DNA of 64,000 bases. Source: Agreia sp. COWG. Lineage in GTDB: Bacteria > Actinomycetota > Actinomycetes > Actinomycetales > Microbacteriaceae. The translations under genes were made by a program, and so were the position numbers. This document shows, piece after piece, positions 24,905 through 36,426 of this stretch (position 1 is the first letter of the stretch; each line of letters opens with the position of its first letter). The stretch is taken from assembly GCF_904528075.1 (NCBI RefSeq), contig NZ_LR882035.1:2604001-2668000 (forward strand). The letters are read 5' to 3'. The notes under the pieces are model-generated. The model was not told where the DNA came from. It did not search any database and saw only the letters and a program-made list of their open reading frames with translations.

Positions 24905-25827
24905 CGGACGACCTCCGGGGTGACGGACTGGGTGTGATATTCGACTTCGTCTGCTGTGAGCCGCAGATAGGCCTCCTCGAGCGAGCCGGTGACCGTGGTC
25001 AGCTCGTGCAGCACGAGGCCGTGGGATGCGGCGATGCCGCCGATGGTCGCGGCAGGAACACCGGCCACGTCGAGAACGAACTCGCTCGCGGAGGTGATCT
25101 GCACATCCGGCGCAGCCAGCATGCGGGCCAGCTCTGCGGCCTGCGGGCTGGCGACGCGTACCGAGGTGACCGCTCCGTTTCCGACGATGTCGGCCACCGG
25201 GGCATCGGCGATGACCCGGCCACGGCCGAACACGATGATGTGGTCGGCGGTAAGGGCCATCTCGCTCATGAGGTGACTCGACAACAGAACAGTGCGGCCC
25301 TCGGCGGCGAGGTGCTTGAGTAGCCCGCGCACCCACAGAACACCCTCGGGGTCGAGGCCGTTGATGGGCTCGTCGAGGATGAGGGTCTGCGGGTCGCCGA
25401 GAAGGGCGGCGGCGATGCCCAGGCGCTGGCCCATTCCGAGAGAGAAGCCGCCGACGCGCTTGTTCGCCACGGCGTCGAGTCCGGTGAGCGTGATGACCTC
25501 GCGCACCCGAGCGGCACCGATGCCGTGCGTCGCCCCGAGGGCGAGCAGGTGGTTGTAGGCCGAGCGACCCGAATGGATGGCCTTCGCGTCGAGCAGCGCG
25601 CCCACCTCGTGAAGCGGCGCGGCATGCTCGGCGTAGAAGCGGCCGTTCACGGTGACGCTGCCCGACGTGGGCCTGTCGAGGCCCACGATCATGCGCATCG
25701 TTGTGGACTTGCCTGCGCCGTTCGGGCCCAACAGGCCCGTGACCTTGCCGGGTCGCACGGTGAAGGTGGCAGAATCGACCGCCGCCTTCTGCCCATAGCG
25801 TTTGGTCAGGGACTGCGCTTCGATCAT
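24901..25827 (-). CDS. ABC transporter ATP-binding protein
   Basis: A 308-residue ATPase with Walker A GPNGAGKS at residues 34-41, signature FSLGMGQRLG and Walker B LILDEPINGLDPEG. The C-terminal 80 residues form the extra domain seen in BcrA/DrrA-like exporters. It is the first gene of the four-gene operon ATPase, permease, kinase, regulator. The 126-bp gap upstream probably holds the operon promoter. The layout resembles systems that sense and expel cell-envelope drugs. Confidence 0.9.
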   Translation of the reverse strand: MIEAQSLTKRYGQKAAVDSATFTVRPGKVTGLLGPNGAGKSTTMRMIVGLDRPTSGSVTVNGRFYAEHAAPLHEVGALLDAKAIHSGRSAYNHLLALGATHGIGAARVREVITLTGLDAVANKRVGGFSLGMGQRLGIAAALLGDPQTLILDEPINGLDPEGVLWVRGLLKHLAAEGRTVLLSSHLMSEMALTADHIIVFGRGRVIADAPVADIVGNGAVTSVRVASPQAAELARMLAAPDVQITSASEFVLDVAGVPAATIGGIAASHGLVLHELTTVTGSLEEAYLRLTADEVEYHTQSVTPEVVR

Positions 25828-25953
25828 CGTGATCTCCTGTACGTAGACGTGGAGGAGGCCGACCCTCCCCCACTTCTTCGACAGTAGAAGCTGCGCGTAC
25901 GCCGCGAATCAGCCGTGAGGCTGGTTCTCACGAACGCACGTGGTACCGCGGTA

Positions 25954-28095
25954 CTACAGGCGCTCCTTCTGCTTTTTCGACAGGGACTTCTCGTCGATCG
26001 GAGCCTCGCCCGATGCGCGCTGCTCGCGGTAGTAGTCGCGCGCCTCGCTCTGGCGTTCGGCCTCGGCACCCGTGGCGATCTTCGCCCGGATGTGCTCGGG
26101 GCCGTAACCGAAGGCATCCACCAGGTCTTGGGCGTGCGGCCGGAGCCGGGAGATCAACCGGTCGATGTAGGCCGTGACGGCCTGCGCGCGCTTCGGCGAT
26201 AGACGCCCGTGAATGAGGTACCAGGCGAGGTGCTTCTCGACGAGGCTCAGACCGAAGAGATCGCGTACCCACGTGAGCACCACGCGCGTGCCTTCATCGT
26301 CGATGTTCTCGAGCGCGTCGGTGAACGCCTCCCACTGCAGCAGCTCGGCGTGGGCCCGCGCGGCGTCGATGACCGCGCTCTGGTTCGCGTTGAACAGGTC
26401 TGCCGCGACCTGCTTCGGCGCCTTCGTGCCCGGGCGAAGGCGAGCGGCGACCTCGGCCACCATGGTCTCGACCCGGTCGGTGAGCAGCGCGCGCTGGGCG
26501 CTCGTCTCCCGCAGCTGCTCGACGCTGCGCGCAACGCTTCCGCGGTCGGAGAGATTCTGCGCGAGCGTGCGCAGCCCGGCCCCGTTCACCGTGCGATCGG
26601 CCGCTTGCTCGACGACGTAGCGCGCGAGCACTCCCACGTCGGCCTTGGCGAAGCGGCGACTGTAGTCGGTGAGCAGGCGCTTGGCCACCAGCTGCAGCAG
26701 CACGTGGTTGTCGCCCTCGAAGGTGGCGTAGACGTCGAGGTCTGCGCGCAGCCCGACGAGGCGGTTCTCGGCGAGGAATCCCGCGCCGCCACACGCCTCG
26801 CGTGCCTCCTGCAGAGTGTCGAGCGCGTGCCAGGTAGAGAGCGGCTTCAGCGCCGCCGCGAGGGTCTCCAGGTCTTGCCGGTCGGCATCCGTATCGCTGG
26901 CCCCCGAGAAGACGCCATCGAACTTGGTGAGCAGCTGCTCGTGGGCGAAGCTCGCCGCGTAGGTCGTTGCGAGAAGGGGCAGCAGTCGCCGCTGGTGCAC
27001 CTGATAGTCGAGGATGACCTCTTCGTCGGTATCGCTGCCCGCGGTGAACTGGCGCCGCTCGTTGCCATAGCGCACCGCGATCGCGAGCGCTATCTTGGCC
27101 GCGGCCACGGATGCGCCGTCGAGCGACACCCGGCCCTGCACGAGCGTGCCCAGCATCGTGAAGAACCGGCGACCGGGGCTCTGGATGGGCGAGGAGTACG
27201 TGCCGTCGACGTCGACGTCGCCGTAGCGGTTGAGCAGGTTCTCGCGCGGGATGCGCACGTCGGTGAAGTGCAGTCGGCCGTTGTCTATGCCGTTGAGGCC
27301 GCCCTTGAGGCCGTCGTCTTCGCCGCCGACCCCCGGAAGGAACGTGCCCGAAGCGTCCCGCAGCGGAACGTAGAACGCGTGCACCCCGTGGTTCACGCCT
27401 TCGGTGATGAGCTGGGCGAACAGCACCGCGGCCGTTCCGTGCACGGCGCCGTTGCCGAGGTAGTCCTTCCAGGCCCCTCGGAACGGGGTGTCGATCACGA
27501 ACTCCTGGGTGGCGACGTCGAACGTGGCCGTGGTCGCAATGGCCGCCACGTCGGAGCCGTGCCCGGTCTCCGTCATGGCGAACGCACCCGGCACCTCGAG
27601 GCTCATGATGGCGGGCAGGAACGCCCGGTGGTGGCGTTCCGTTCCGAGGTGCAGCACGGCCGCGCCGAAGAGGCCCCATTGCACTCCCGACTTGATCTGC
27701 AGCGAGGGGTCGGCGGTGACCAGCTCCTCGAAGCCGGCGATGTTTCCGCCGTGGTCGTCTTCGCCGCCGAGGCTCTTCGGGAAGGCCTTGTGCACACCGC
27801 CGTGCTCGACGAGCAGGCCGAGCTGTCGGAACACCGAAGCGCGGTGATCGTCGAGACTCTGCCCGTCGACTCTCTGCATGTCGGGGCGCCCCGTCAACGC
27901 CCGGGCGGCAAGCCTGGCGTCGGCCCAGGTGCCGAGCAGGTAGCGCTCCAGCGCCTCGGTGTCGACGCGGGCATCGGCCTTCGAGATCGCCATGCCGCCG
28001 GCCGCCTCACCGAGCTTCTCGCTGTGCTCGATCCGATCGGCGAGCTCCGCCGCCGTCGTGTGTGCCGCTTCGTGCCGTTCCACCGTGTCAACCAT
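25954..28095 (-). CDS. Acyl-CoA oxidase/dehydrogenase family protein
   Basis: A 713-residue flavoprotein with the long acyl-CoA oxidase architecture: N-terminal helices, a beta domain (FAMTETGHGSDVAAIATTATFD), and two C-terminal helical domains (EACGGAGFLAENRLVGLRADLDVYATFEGDNHVLLQ, a signature of this family). It would oxidise fatty acyl-CoA at C2-C3 in the first step of beta-oxidation. The start is the ATG giving MVDTVERHEA. Oxidase and dehydrogenase cannot be told apart by reading. It is a monocistronic gene with more than 100 bp either side. Confidence 0.88.
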   Translation of the reverse strand: MVDTVERHEAAHTTAAELADRIEHSEKLGEAAGGMAISKADARVDTEALERYLLGTWADARLAARALTGRPDMQRVDGQSLDDHRASVFRQLGLLVEHGGVHKAFPKSLGGEDDHGGNIAGFEELVTADPSLQIKSGVQWGLFGAAVLHLGTERHHRAFLPAIMSLEVPGAFAMTETGHGSDVAAIATTATFDVATQEFVIDTPFRGAWKDYLGNGAVHGTAAVLFAQLITEGVNHGVHAFYVPLRDASGTFLPGVGGEDDGLKGGLNGIDNGRLHFTDVRIPRENLLNRYGDVDVDGTYSSPIQSPGRRFFTMLGTLVQGRVSLDGASVAAAKIALAIAVRYGNERRQFTAGSDTDEEVILDYQVHQRRLLPLLATTYAASFAHEQLLTKFDGVFSGASDTDADRQDLETLAAALKPLSTWHALDTLQEAREACGGAGFLAENRLVGLRADLDVYATFEGDNHVLLQLVAKRLLTDYSRRFAKADVGVLARYVVEQAADRTVNGAGLRTLAQNLSDRGSVARSVEQLRETSAQRALLTDRVETMVAEVAARLRPGTKAPKQVAADLFNANQSAVIDAARAHAELLQWEAFTDALENIDDEGTRVVLTWVRDLFGLSLVEKHLAWYLIHGRLSPKRAQAVTAYIDRLISRLRPHAQDLVDAFGYGPEHIRAKIATGAEAERQSEARDYYREQRASGEAPIDEKSLSKKQKERL

Positions 28096-28269
28096 CGTTG
28101 GCCTTCTTCCGTGCGTCGTGGAGAAATCTCCGTACACGTTAAGAGCGGCCCGGCCCACACGAAGAACAGCCCGTTCCGGCCCTACAAAAGCCGGCCGTCG
28201 ACATCCATCGCCCTATGAGGATGTCTACAGGCGATCAGCCGGATCACAGGCAGTCCTCGACAACGCGAG

Positions 28270-29409
28270 CTATTTCGCGTCTTGGCGCGGGAACACGACC
28301 TTCTGGATGATGATGATCGCCGAGGCGGCCGCGGGGATGGCCACGAGCGCGCCGAGGATTCCGCCGAGGGTGCCTCCGGCAATGGCGGCGATCACCACGA
28401 CGGCTCCCGGCACGGAGACCGCGCGGTTCATGATGCGGGGAGAGAGGAAGTACGCCTCGACCTGCATGTAGACCAGGTAGTAGATGAGCGCGACCAGGGC
28501 GGTGAGCGGTGAGGCGAACAGGCAGGTGAGCACGATGACGAGCGAGCCCGAGATGGTTCCCACGAGCGGCACGAGCGAGAACAGGAACGCCACGAAGGCG
28601 AGCAGCACGAACTGGGGCGCCCCGATGATCCAGAGGAAGATCGCGCTCAGCACACCGTTGACGGCGGCCAGCGTGAACTGGCCCACGACGTAACGACCCA
28701 CGGCCGACGTGATGTCTTCAGACACGTCGATGAAGCCGGCCCGCTTGGACGCCGGCACGAAGCGGTAGGTGACCCGCTTGATCGAGCGCAGCGACGCGAG
28801 AAAGTACAGGGTGAGAATGAGAACGACCGTCGCGCCCGTGACGGCACTGGCGAGGCCCGCGCCCACGGCGAGGATGCCACCACCCAGGCTGAGGAAGTTG
28901 TTCGGGTCGCTCGCGAAGTCTGTGGCGCTCTTCGCCAGCGCGTTCAGGTCGACCACCCCGGAGAGCTGCTTCTCGGACGACTGCAGGAAATCGCTGGCGA
29001 GGAAGTCGTTGACGATGCCGGGGAAGTTGGTGATGAGGTTCGTGATCTGATCGACGATCACGGGAATGATGGTGAGCAGCAGGCCCGCGAACGCGGCGAT
29101 GACGCCGGCGAACACGATCAGGATGGCGAGCCAGCGGGGCACCTTCTTCTCGAGCCACGAGACCAGGGGGTCGAGCCCGAGCGCCAGGAAGAGGGCGACG
29201 CCCACGTAGATGAGTACGGTGGCGAGCTGTCCGATGACGCTGCCGATGAGGATCGAGACGAGCACGCCGAGACCGCCGACGAGACCGATGCGGAACGCGT
29301 TGATGCGCACGGGCGGCAGGGACAGGGCTCCCGGAGCGCCACCCACGACGGTGATGTCCGAGTCCGGACGGTGAAGCGAGGCGCTCGGTCGTGTCTTTCG
29401 CTTGAACAT
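28270..29409 (-). CDS. AI-2E family transporter
   Basis: A 379-residue membrane protein of the AI-2E family (YdiK/PerM-like) with about eight hydrophobic segments. A large soluble insertion lies near residues 120-180. Then come the conserved late helices FLFSLVPLVGTISGSLVIV and YFLSPRIMNRAVSVPG. Some homologues export autoinducer-2 or act as Na+/H+ antiporters; no role can be assigned here. The start is uncertain: the ATG giving MFKRKTRP is used, but TTG/GTG/ATG starts up to 48 bp upstream are in frame. Confidence 0.86.
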   Translation of the reverse strand: MFKRKTRPSASLHRPDSDITVVGGAPGALSLPPVRINAFRIGLVGGLGVLVSILIGSVIGQLATVLIYVGVALFLALGLDPLVSWLEKKVPRWLAILIVFAGVIAAFAGLLLTIIPVIVDQITNLITNFPGIVNDFLASDFLQSSEKQLSGVVDLNALAKSATDFASDPNNFLSLGGGILAVGAGLASAVTGATVVLILTLYFLASLRSIKRVTYRFVPASKRAGFIDVSEDITSAVGRYVVGQFTLAAVNGVLSAIFLWIIGAPQFVLLAFVAFLFSLVPLVGTISGSLVIVLTCLFASPLTALVALIYYLVYMQVEAYFLSPRIMNRAVSVPGAVVVIAAIAGGTLGGILGALVAIPAAASAIIIIQKVVFPRQDAK

Positions 29410-29459
29410 GGCTGGCCTGTCTGGTCGCGGGTGCGCGATCATGCGCACTGGCGACAAGC

Positions 29460-30170
29460 TTAGGAGGGTCTGTTACGTCCGAACGCGCGCTTGACTTTCT
29501 CCAGCGGCGTGGCGGCCGGCACCTCGTTGTAGGCGTTGGCCTTCTCCTGGCCCGACATCCGCTGGATGTCGTCCATCACCACGTCGGTCAGTCGCCGACG
29601 GGCGCGGGCCGAGTTCGCCTGCCCGTACTCGGAGGCGTCGATCGGCCGACCGAACTCCACGGTCACCCGGTGCAGCCTCGGCAGCTTCGATCCCACGGGC
29701 TGCAGCTCCTGCGTTCCCGTCAGCGCGACCGGAACGATGAGGCTCGAGGAACTCATCGCGAGCCACGCCGCCCCGGTCTTGCCCTTGTAGATGCGACCGT
29801 CGCGCGAACGGGTCCCCTCGGGGTAGATCGCGAACGCCTCATCGCGTTCCAGCACGGCGAGACCCGCATCGAGCGCGTCCTGGGCCGCCTGGCCGACCGC
29901 ACGCTCGACCGGGATGGCACCGATCGCGGTGAAGAAACCACGCGACAGGCGACCCTTGACGCCCTCGCCGGTGAAGTAGTCGCTCTTGGCCAGAAATGAC
30001 ACGGTGCGCGGGGCCACCAGGGTGAGCACGACGCTGTCGATGAAGCTCAGGTGATTGCTCGCCAGCAGCACCCGGCCCGTGCGGGGCACGTTATCGCGGC
30101 CGATGACGCGGGGTCTGTAGAGCGCGCGTGCTGCGGGAGCCAGCAGGGCGCGGCTGAGGAGGGTAAGCAT
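29460..30170 (-). CDS. 1-acyl-glycerol-3-phosphate acyltransferase (PlsC-like)
   Basis: A 236-residue PlsC-type acyltransferase that adds the second fatty acid in phospholipid synthesis. The catalytic NHLSFID (His 40, Asp 45) and the phosphate-binding YPEGTRSRDG (about residues 116-125) are intact, as is the IPVER block. It lies 50 bp upstream of the AI-2E gene on the same strand. Exact acyl and acceptor specificity is unknown. Confidence 0.9.
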   Translation of the reverse strand: MLTLLSRALLAPAARALYRPRVIGRDNVPRTGRVLLASNHLSFIDSVVLTLVAPRTVSFLAKSDYFTGEGVKGRLSRGFFTAIGAIPVERAVGQAAQDALDAGLAVLERDEAFAIYPEGTRSRDGRIYKGKTGAAWLAMSSSSLIVPVALTGTQELQPVGSKLPRLHRVTVEFGRPIDASEYGQANSARARRRLTDVVMDDIQRMSGQEKANAYNEVPAATPLEKVKRAFGRNRPS

Positions 30171-30250
30171 CCGGCCAGTCTCGCAGAGCGGTCATAGCCA
30201 TTGCGGCATGCACTTTGATACAGGCTGTTTCCATGCCGTAGTGGGGATAT

Positions 30251-32263
<2,013 letters not shown>

Positions 32264-32370
32264 GCGTTCGAGTTTACCGGCGGCATCCGGCAAGAGCCCG
32301 CCGCCCTCCACCCATCCGGCCTCCGCCCATCCGCCCACCACCCGCCATCCACCCCCGCGACCGAACCACG

Positions 32371-32440
32371 CCGAGCGCGGGTGTTGTCACCGAGCGCACC
32401 CGGCCTGGCCACCGCGCTCGGCGACAACACCCGCGTTGGG
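32371..32440. repeat. 70-bp palindromic repeat, copy 1
   Basis: An inverted repeat with 27-bp arms at 32371-32397 and 32414-32440, of which 24 positions match, and a 16-base loop. The core is GCGGGTGTTGTC and its complement GACAACACCCGC. It begins 108 bp upstream of the recQ start and ends 4 bp before the end of the AbiEi-like gene. A second copy lies at 33587-33656, beyond the other end of that gene. There is no T-run, so a plain terminator is unlikely. It looks like a REP-like dispersed repeat. Confidence 0.75.
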
Positions 32441-32444
32441 CGAC

Positions 32445-33452
32445 TCACCACCGCGGAAAGACGGCAAATCCGTCTGCGTGGCCGGGAGGCAGGCGAGGAA
32501 GGCCGAGTTCGACGAGGCGTCGGCCGAGAGCGGGAAGACTGTTGGCCACCGCCCACGGCCATCGCCCGAAGCCGTCCGACTGCGTGCGCAGCCAGTCTTC
32601 TCTCTCTTTCTCCTCCCACAGCGCCTGCTCGGGTGTCCTGCCGCGCAGATACGCGGGGTCGCTGTACTTGATCCGGCCATCTGTCTCGCCGATACGACGC
32701 CAGCGCTCCCACCAGAAGTCGACGAAGTACGACCGTCCGTCTGGGCGCACGAACTGCCGCTGCAGAACCGGCCGGGGAAACCGGAGCCGGGCCATGTTAA
32801 CCAGGCTCACAGATTCCTGAACCGAACCGCTGAGCGGATTCGCGAAGGCGATGACACCGCGCGCCTGGCGGGATCCCCGGAATGGCAGCAGCTCATTCCA
32901 GGTCGCAAGCAGTTCGTCTTTCGTGACGAGCCCCTGGCGCAGCGCATGGTCGGCGCTGACCACACCCGAGATGAACGGCCCCTGAGCGGCGATGTCGACG
33001 ACGGTGCGAGCCACGTCGGTCACGAAGACCCCCGAAGGCAGCCGCACGGGCGATGCGGGAAGGCCCACCGCATGACGCCGAATACCCGGGTCGGATCGAC
33101 CACCGGCAGCCCTGTCCGAGACGACATGAACCTCCCGCGGCCACCGCCCCACTATCGGCAATCCCCAGAGGGCCGCAGCAGACCAACTGGAGAATACGGG
33201 CGCGATCGTCCTCGTGCCCGCCACCGCGAGTACCTGAGCTCTGTAGCGATCGTCCCGATCGAGCGATCTCCACTGCGACGCCCGAACGTAGGCACCCCTG
33301 CGGACACGGACGAGTTCGCCGCGCTCGGCAAGCCGACCCAGCCGGGAGTCCGAGCCCATAAGCAGGGTCCGCTCGCGAGTGAAGAGAAGCGACCCGTCGA
33401 GCTGTACGTCGTCTTCGATATGCCGTGGGGAGCGTTCGGGAGGGTGCGTCAT
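32445..33452 (-). CDS. AbiEi antitoxin-like protein with nuclease-like C-terminus
   Basis: A 335-residue protein. The N-terminal winged helix (about residues 25-60, SRLGRLAERGELVRVRRGAY) is of the AbiEi_4 antitoxin type, followed by the usual middle domain (SSWSAAALWGLPI). The C-terminus has VDFWW (Asp 245) and ETDGRIK (Glu 256, Asp 258, Lys 262), which resembles the PD-(D/E)xK core of DUF559-type endonucleases. No AbiEii toxin gene is adjacent, so it is an orphan. The gene sits alone between two palindromic repeats, which suggests it moves with them or was inserted there. Nuclease activity is inferred. Confidence 0.75.
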   Translation of the reverse strand: MTHPPERSPRHIEDDVQLDGSLLFTRERTLLMGSDSRLGRLAERGELVRVRRGAYVRASQWRSLDRDDRYRAQVLAVAGTRTIAPVFSSWSAAALWGLPIVGRWPREVHVVSDRAAGGRSDPGIRRHAVGLPASPVRLPSGVFVTDVARTVVDIAAQGPFISGVVSADHALRQGLVTKDELLATWNELLPFRGSRQARGVIAFANPLSGSVQESVSLVNMARLRFPRPVLQRQFVRPDGRSYFVDFWWERWRRIGETDGRIKYSDPAYLRGRTPEQALWEEKEREDWLRTQSDGFGRWPWAVANSLPALGRRLVELGLPRLPPGHADGFAVFPRW

Positions 33453-33586
33453 GGGTTCACAGTGCCGACACGGCCACTCCTCTGGCCGCCGGCTGAGCGC
33501 ATCTGTGGACTATTCCATTGCACCCGGTGCTCTAGAGGAGCAGTCCACCCGGCTCCGCCGAGCACCACGTCTGCCCTCGCGGATCG

Positions 33587-33656
33587 TCGAGCGCGGGTGT
33601 TGTCGTCGAACGCCCCTGGCCACACCACCGCGCTCGGCGACAACACCCGCGTTCGG
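33587..33656. repeat. 70-bp palindromic repeat, copy 2
   Basis: The second copy of the palindrome, with arms at 33587-33613 and 33630-33656 and the same GCGGGTGTTGTC core. It shares most bases with copy 1 at 32371-32440, including the GGCCAC loop segment. It lies between the AbiEi-like gene and the DMT transporter, in an otherwise empty 257-263 bp gap. Confidence 0.75.
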
Positions 33657-33715
33657 CGCGCACCCTCGAAACGCAGCGCGGCGGCATCCGGCCCGAGCCC
33701 GTAGGCTCGGTGACC

Positions 33716-34585
33716 ATGCTCGCCAGTGCGCTCGGACTCATGGGCGCGTTCGTCTACGGAGGGGCGGACTTTCTCGGGGGTCTCGCATCGCGGCGCCTCA
33801 GCCCCTTCGCGGTAACGGGCGTCGCCGCCGGCTCCGGGCTTCTCCTCCTGCTTCTGGCCTATCCCTTCGTCGGCGGGGCCTGGAGCGCGGAGGCGGTTCT
33901 CTGGGGAAGCCTGTCCGGCATCTCGGGGGCTGCCGGCATCTCGTTGCTCTACGCCTGCCTCGCGATCGGGCCCATGAGCATCCTGTCGCCACTCACGGCT
34001 ATCGTGTCCGCCATCGTGCCGCTGACCGTCGGCCTCGTTCGGGGCGCGACCTTCCAGCCGATCGGTTATGTCGCGCTGGCCTTGGCCCTCGTCGCAGTGC
34101 TGCTCGTGGGCTTCGTTCCCGAGAAGACGGCCGTGCGGCCGAGCCTGCGCGGCATCCTCATGGCCATCGGCTCCGGTGCGATGATCGGCGCCTTCCTCGT
34201 ACTGATCGACCTCACGCCCGACGACTCCGGCCTCGTTCCCCTGTTCTTCAATCGCGCCGTGAACGGTTCGATCATGGCTGTCATCGTCGTCATCGCCCTC
34301 GTCATCGCGCGGCGGCGACCGGATGCGGCCACGCGTAGCCGCCCGGGCCTCCGAGGCGCCCTCACCCTCGCTCTCTGCTGCGGCCTCGTCGATGCCGTAG
34401 CGAACACTCTCCTGCTGCTGGGACTGCGCCTCGGCGAGCTCGCTGTGATGAGCGTTCTCACCGCCCTCTACCCGGCAGGAACGATCGTGCTCGCGGCGGT
34501 GGTGCTGAAGGAGCGCATCGCCACGGCCCAGATCGTCGGCCTGGTCTTGGCGATCGCGGCGGCGGCGATGCTGGCCCTGGCCTGA
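33716..34585 (+). CDS. DMT/EamA family transporter
   Basis: A 289-residue membrane protein with about ten helices and the EamA repeat structure. The first half ends near LLVGFVPEK, and the second half ends with LYPAGTIVLAAVVLKERIATAQIVGL, the family signature in the last two helices. The substrate is probably a small metabolite or amine; direction of transport is unknown. An in-frame GTG at 33710 is an alternative start (2 residues longer). Confidence 0.88.
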   Translation: MLASALGLMGAFVYGGADFLGGLASRRLSPFAVTGVAAGSGLLLLLLAYPFVGGAWSAEAVLWGSLSGISGAAGISLLYACLAIGPMSILSPLTAIVSAIVPLTVGLVRGATFQPIGYVALALALVAVLLVGFVPEKTAVRPSLRGILMAIGSGAMIGAFLVLIDLTPDDSGLVPLFFNRAVNGSIMAVIVVIALVIARRRPDAATRSRPGLRGALTLALCCGLVDAVANTLLLLGLRLGELAVMSVLTALYPAGTIVLAAVVLKERIATAQIVGLVLAIAAAAMLALA

Positions 34586-34687
34586 CGAGTCCACGGCGGG
34601 TGTCCTGGCGCCGAATTGGGTACTGACAGGGCATTCCAAATAGGAATACGATGCCTACGACCACTCGTGCCAGCGTGAGGAACAACC

Positions 34688-36424
34688 GTGGATCTCGTTC
34701 GTCTCATCATTCGCCATCTCAAGCCCTATAGGGGATGGGTGATCGCGGTCGTCGTCTTCCAGTTCATCTCCACCCTCGCCGCCCTGTACCTGCCGAGCCT
34801 GAACGCCCAGATCATCGACAAGGGTGTCGCCACGGGCAACACCGATTTCATCGTCTCGACCGGCATGACCATGATCATCGCCTGCATCGTGCAGGTCGCC
34901 ACCGCCATCGCCGGCATCTACTTCGGGGCTCGCACGGCGATGGCCGTGGGCCGCGACCTGCGCCGAGAGATCTACCGCAAGGTCGATTCGCTCGGCGCGA
35001 TCGACGTCGCCAAGTTCGGCACGGCCACCCTCATCACCCGCGGCACCAATGACGTGCAGCAGGTGCAGATGCTCGTCCTGATGCTGCTCAACTTCATGGT
35101 CTCCACGCCCATCATGTGCATCGGCGGCATCATCTTCGCCCTCCGGGAAGACGCGGGGCTCAGCTGGCTCGTGTGGGTCTCCGTGCCACTGCTGTTTCTC
35201 ATCGTCGGCTTTCTCGTCTTTCTCCTCCTCCCCCTCTTCCGTCTGATGCAGGACCGCATCGACGGCATCAACAGCGTCCTGCGCGAGCAGATCATGGGCA
35301 TCCGGGTGGTGCGGGCCTTCGTTCGCGAGCCCTTCGAGTCCGAGCGCTACCGCCGCTCGAACGAGGCGATCACCGAGGTGTCGGTCAAGGTCGGCAACAT
35401 CTTCGTGCTGATGTTCCCCGCCATCATGATGATCCTGCACCTGGCCACGGCCGCCGTGCTCTGGTTCGGCGGGCAGCGGGTCGAGGCCGGAGACATCCAG
35501 GTGGGTTCGCTCACGGCCTTCCTGCAGTACCTGCTGCAGATCCTTACCGCCGTCATGATGGGCGTCTTCATGGTGATGATGATCCCGCGCGCGGTCGTGT
35601 GCGCCGAGCGCATCACCGACGTGCTGTCGACGACGCCGAGCATGGCCGTGCCCACCACCGCCGCCTCGCGCGTTCCGAGCGCGGGGATCGTCGAGTTCAG
35701 CCACGTGACCTTCGGCTATCCGGGCGCAGAGAGGCCCGTGCTCGACGACGTGTCGTTCGTCGCCGAGCCCGGTCAGACCACCGCCATCGTGGGGTCGACC
35801 GGCGCCGGTAAGAGCACCATCCTCAACCTCATCCCCCGGCTCTACGACCCGCAGTCCGGCACGGTGAGCATCGACGGAATCCCAGTGTCGGAGCTGAACC
35901 GCAGCCAGATCGCGCGCGTGGTGGGCCTCGTGCCGCAGAAGCCCTACCTGTTCTCGGGCACGATCGGCACGAATCTGCGGTTCGGGCGGCCGGATGCGGA
36001 CGACCGAGAACTCTGGCGGGCGCTGGTCACCGCCCAGGGCGACGAATTCGTGAAGGCGAAGGAACACGGCCTCGACGAGCGCGTCTCGCAGGGAGGCACG
36101 AACGTCTCCGGGGGTCAGAGACAGCGGCTGTGCATCGCGCGGGCTCTGGTTGCCGACCCCCAGGTCTACCTCTTCGACGACTCGTTCTCGGCACTCGACG
36201 TGGCGACGGATGCGCGACTGCGCGAGGCCCTCTTCGAGGCTACGCGCGGGGCCACCGTGATCATTGTGGCCCAGCGCATCTCCACCATCCGCGAAGCCGA
36301 CCAGATCCTCGTGGTCGACGATGGCGTCATCGTCGACAGGGGCACCCACGACGAGCTTCTCGAGTCGAGCGAGACCTACCGCGAGATCGTCGGGTCGCAG
36401 CTGAGCGTCGAGGGGGTGGCGTAG
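34688..36424 (+). CDS. ABC exporter subunit, degenerate-site half
   Basis: A 578-residue half-transporter with six TM helices (residues 15-300) then an ATPase domain. It has GSTGAGKST (Walker A), VSGGQRQRLCIARAL (intact signature) and VYLFDDSFSALD, where the catalytic Glu is replaced by Asp. Its partner 2 bp downstream has the opposite pattern, so the pair should form a heterodimer with one degenerate and one working ATP site, like BmrCD, LmrCD or TM287/288. The start is GTG after a GAGGAA site. Substrates are probably drugs or lipids. Confidence 0.9.
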   Translation: MDLVRLIIRHLKPYRGWVIAVVVFQFISTLAALYLPSLNAQIIDKGVATGNTDFIVSTGMTMIIACIVQVATAIAGIYFGARTAMAVGRDLRREIYRKVDSLGAIDVAKFGTATLITRGTNDVQQVQMLVLMLLNFMVSTPIMCIGGIIFALREDAGLSWLVWVSVPLLFLIVGFLVFLLLPLFRLMQDRIDGINSVLREQIMGIRVVRAFVREPFESERYRRSNEAITEVSVKVGNIFVLMFPAIMMILHLATAAVLWFGGQRVEAGDIQVGSLTAFLQYLLQILTAVMMGVFMVMMIPRAVVCAERITDVLSTTPSMAVPTTAASRVPSAGIVEFSHVTFGYPGAERPVLDDVSFVAEPGQTTAIVGSTGAGKSTILNLIPRLYDPQSGTVSIDGIPVSELNRSQIARVVGLVPQKPYLFSGTIGTNLRFGRPDADDRELWRALVTAQGDEFVKAKEHGLDERVSQGGTNVSGGQRQRLCIARALVADPQVYLFDDSFSALDVATDARLREALFEATRGATVIIVAQRISTIREADQILVVDDGVIVDRGTHDELLESSETYREIVGSQLSVEGVA

Positions 36425-36426
36425 CC

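Noticed and set aside
32371..33656. CRISPR array or transposon ends
   Set aside because: Only two copies 1.2 kb apart, each a palindrome, with no spacers, no cas genes and no transposase between.
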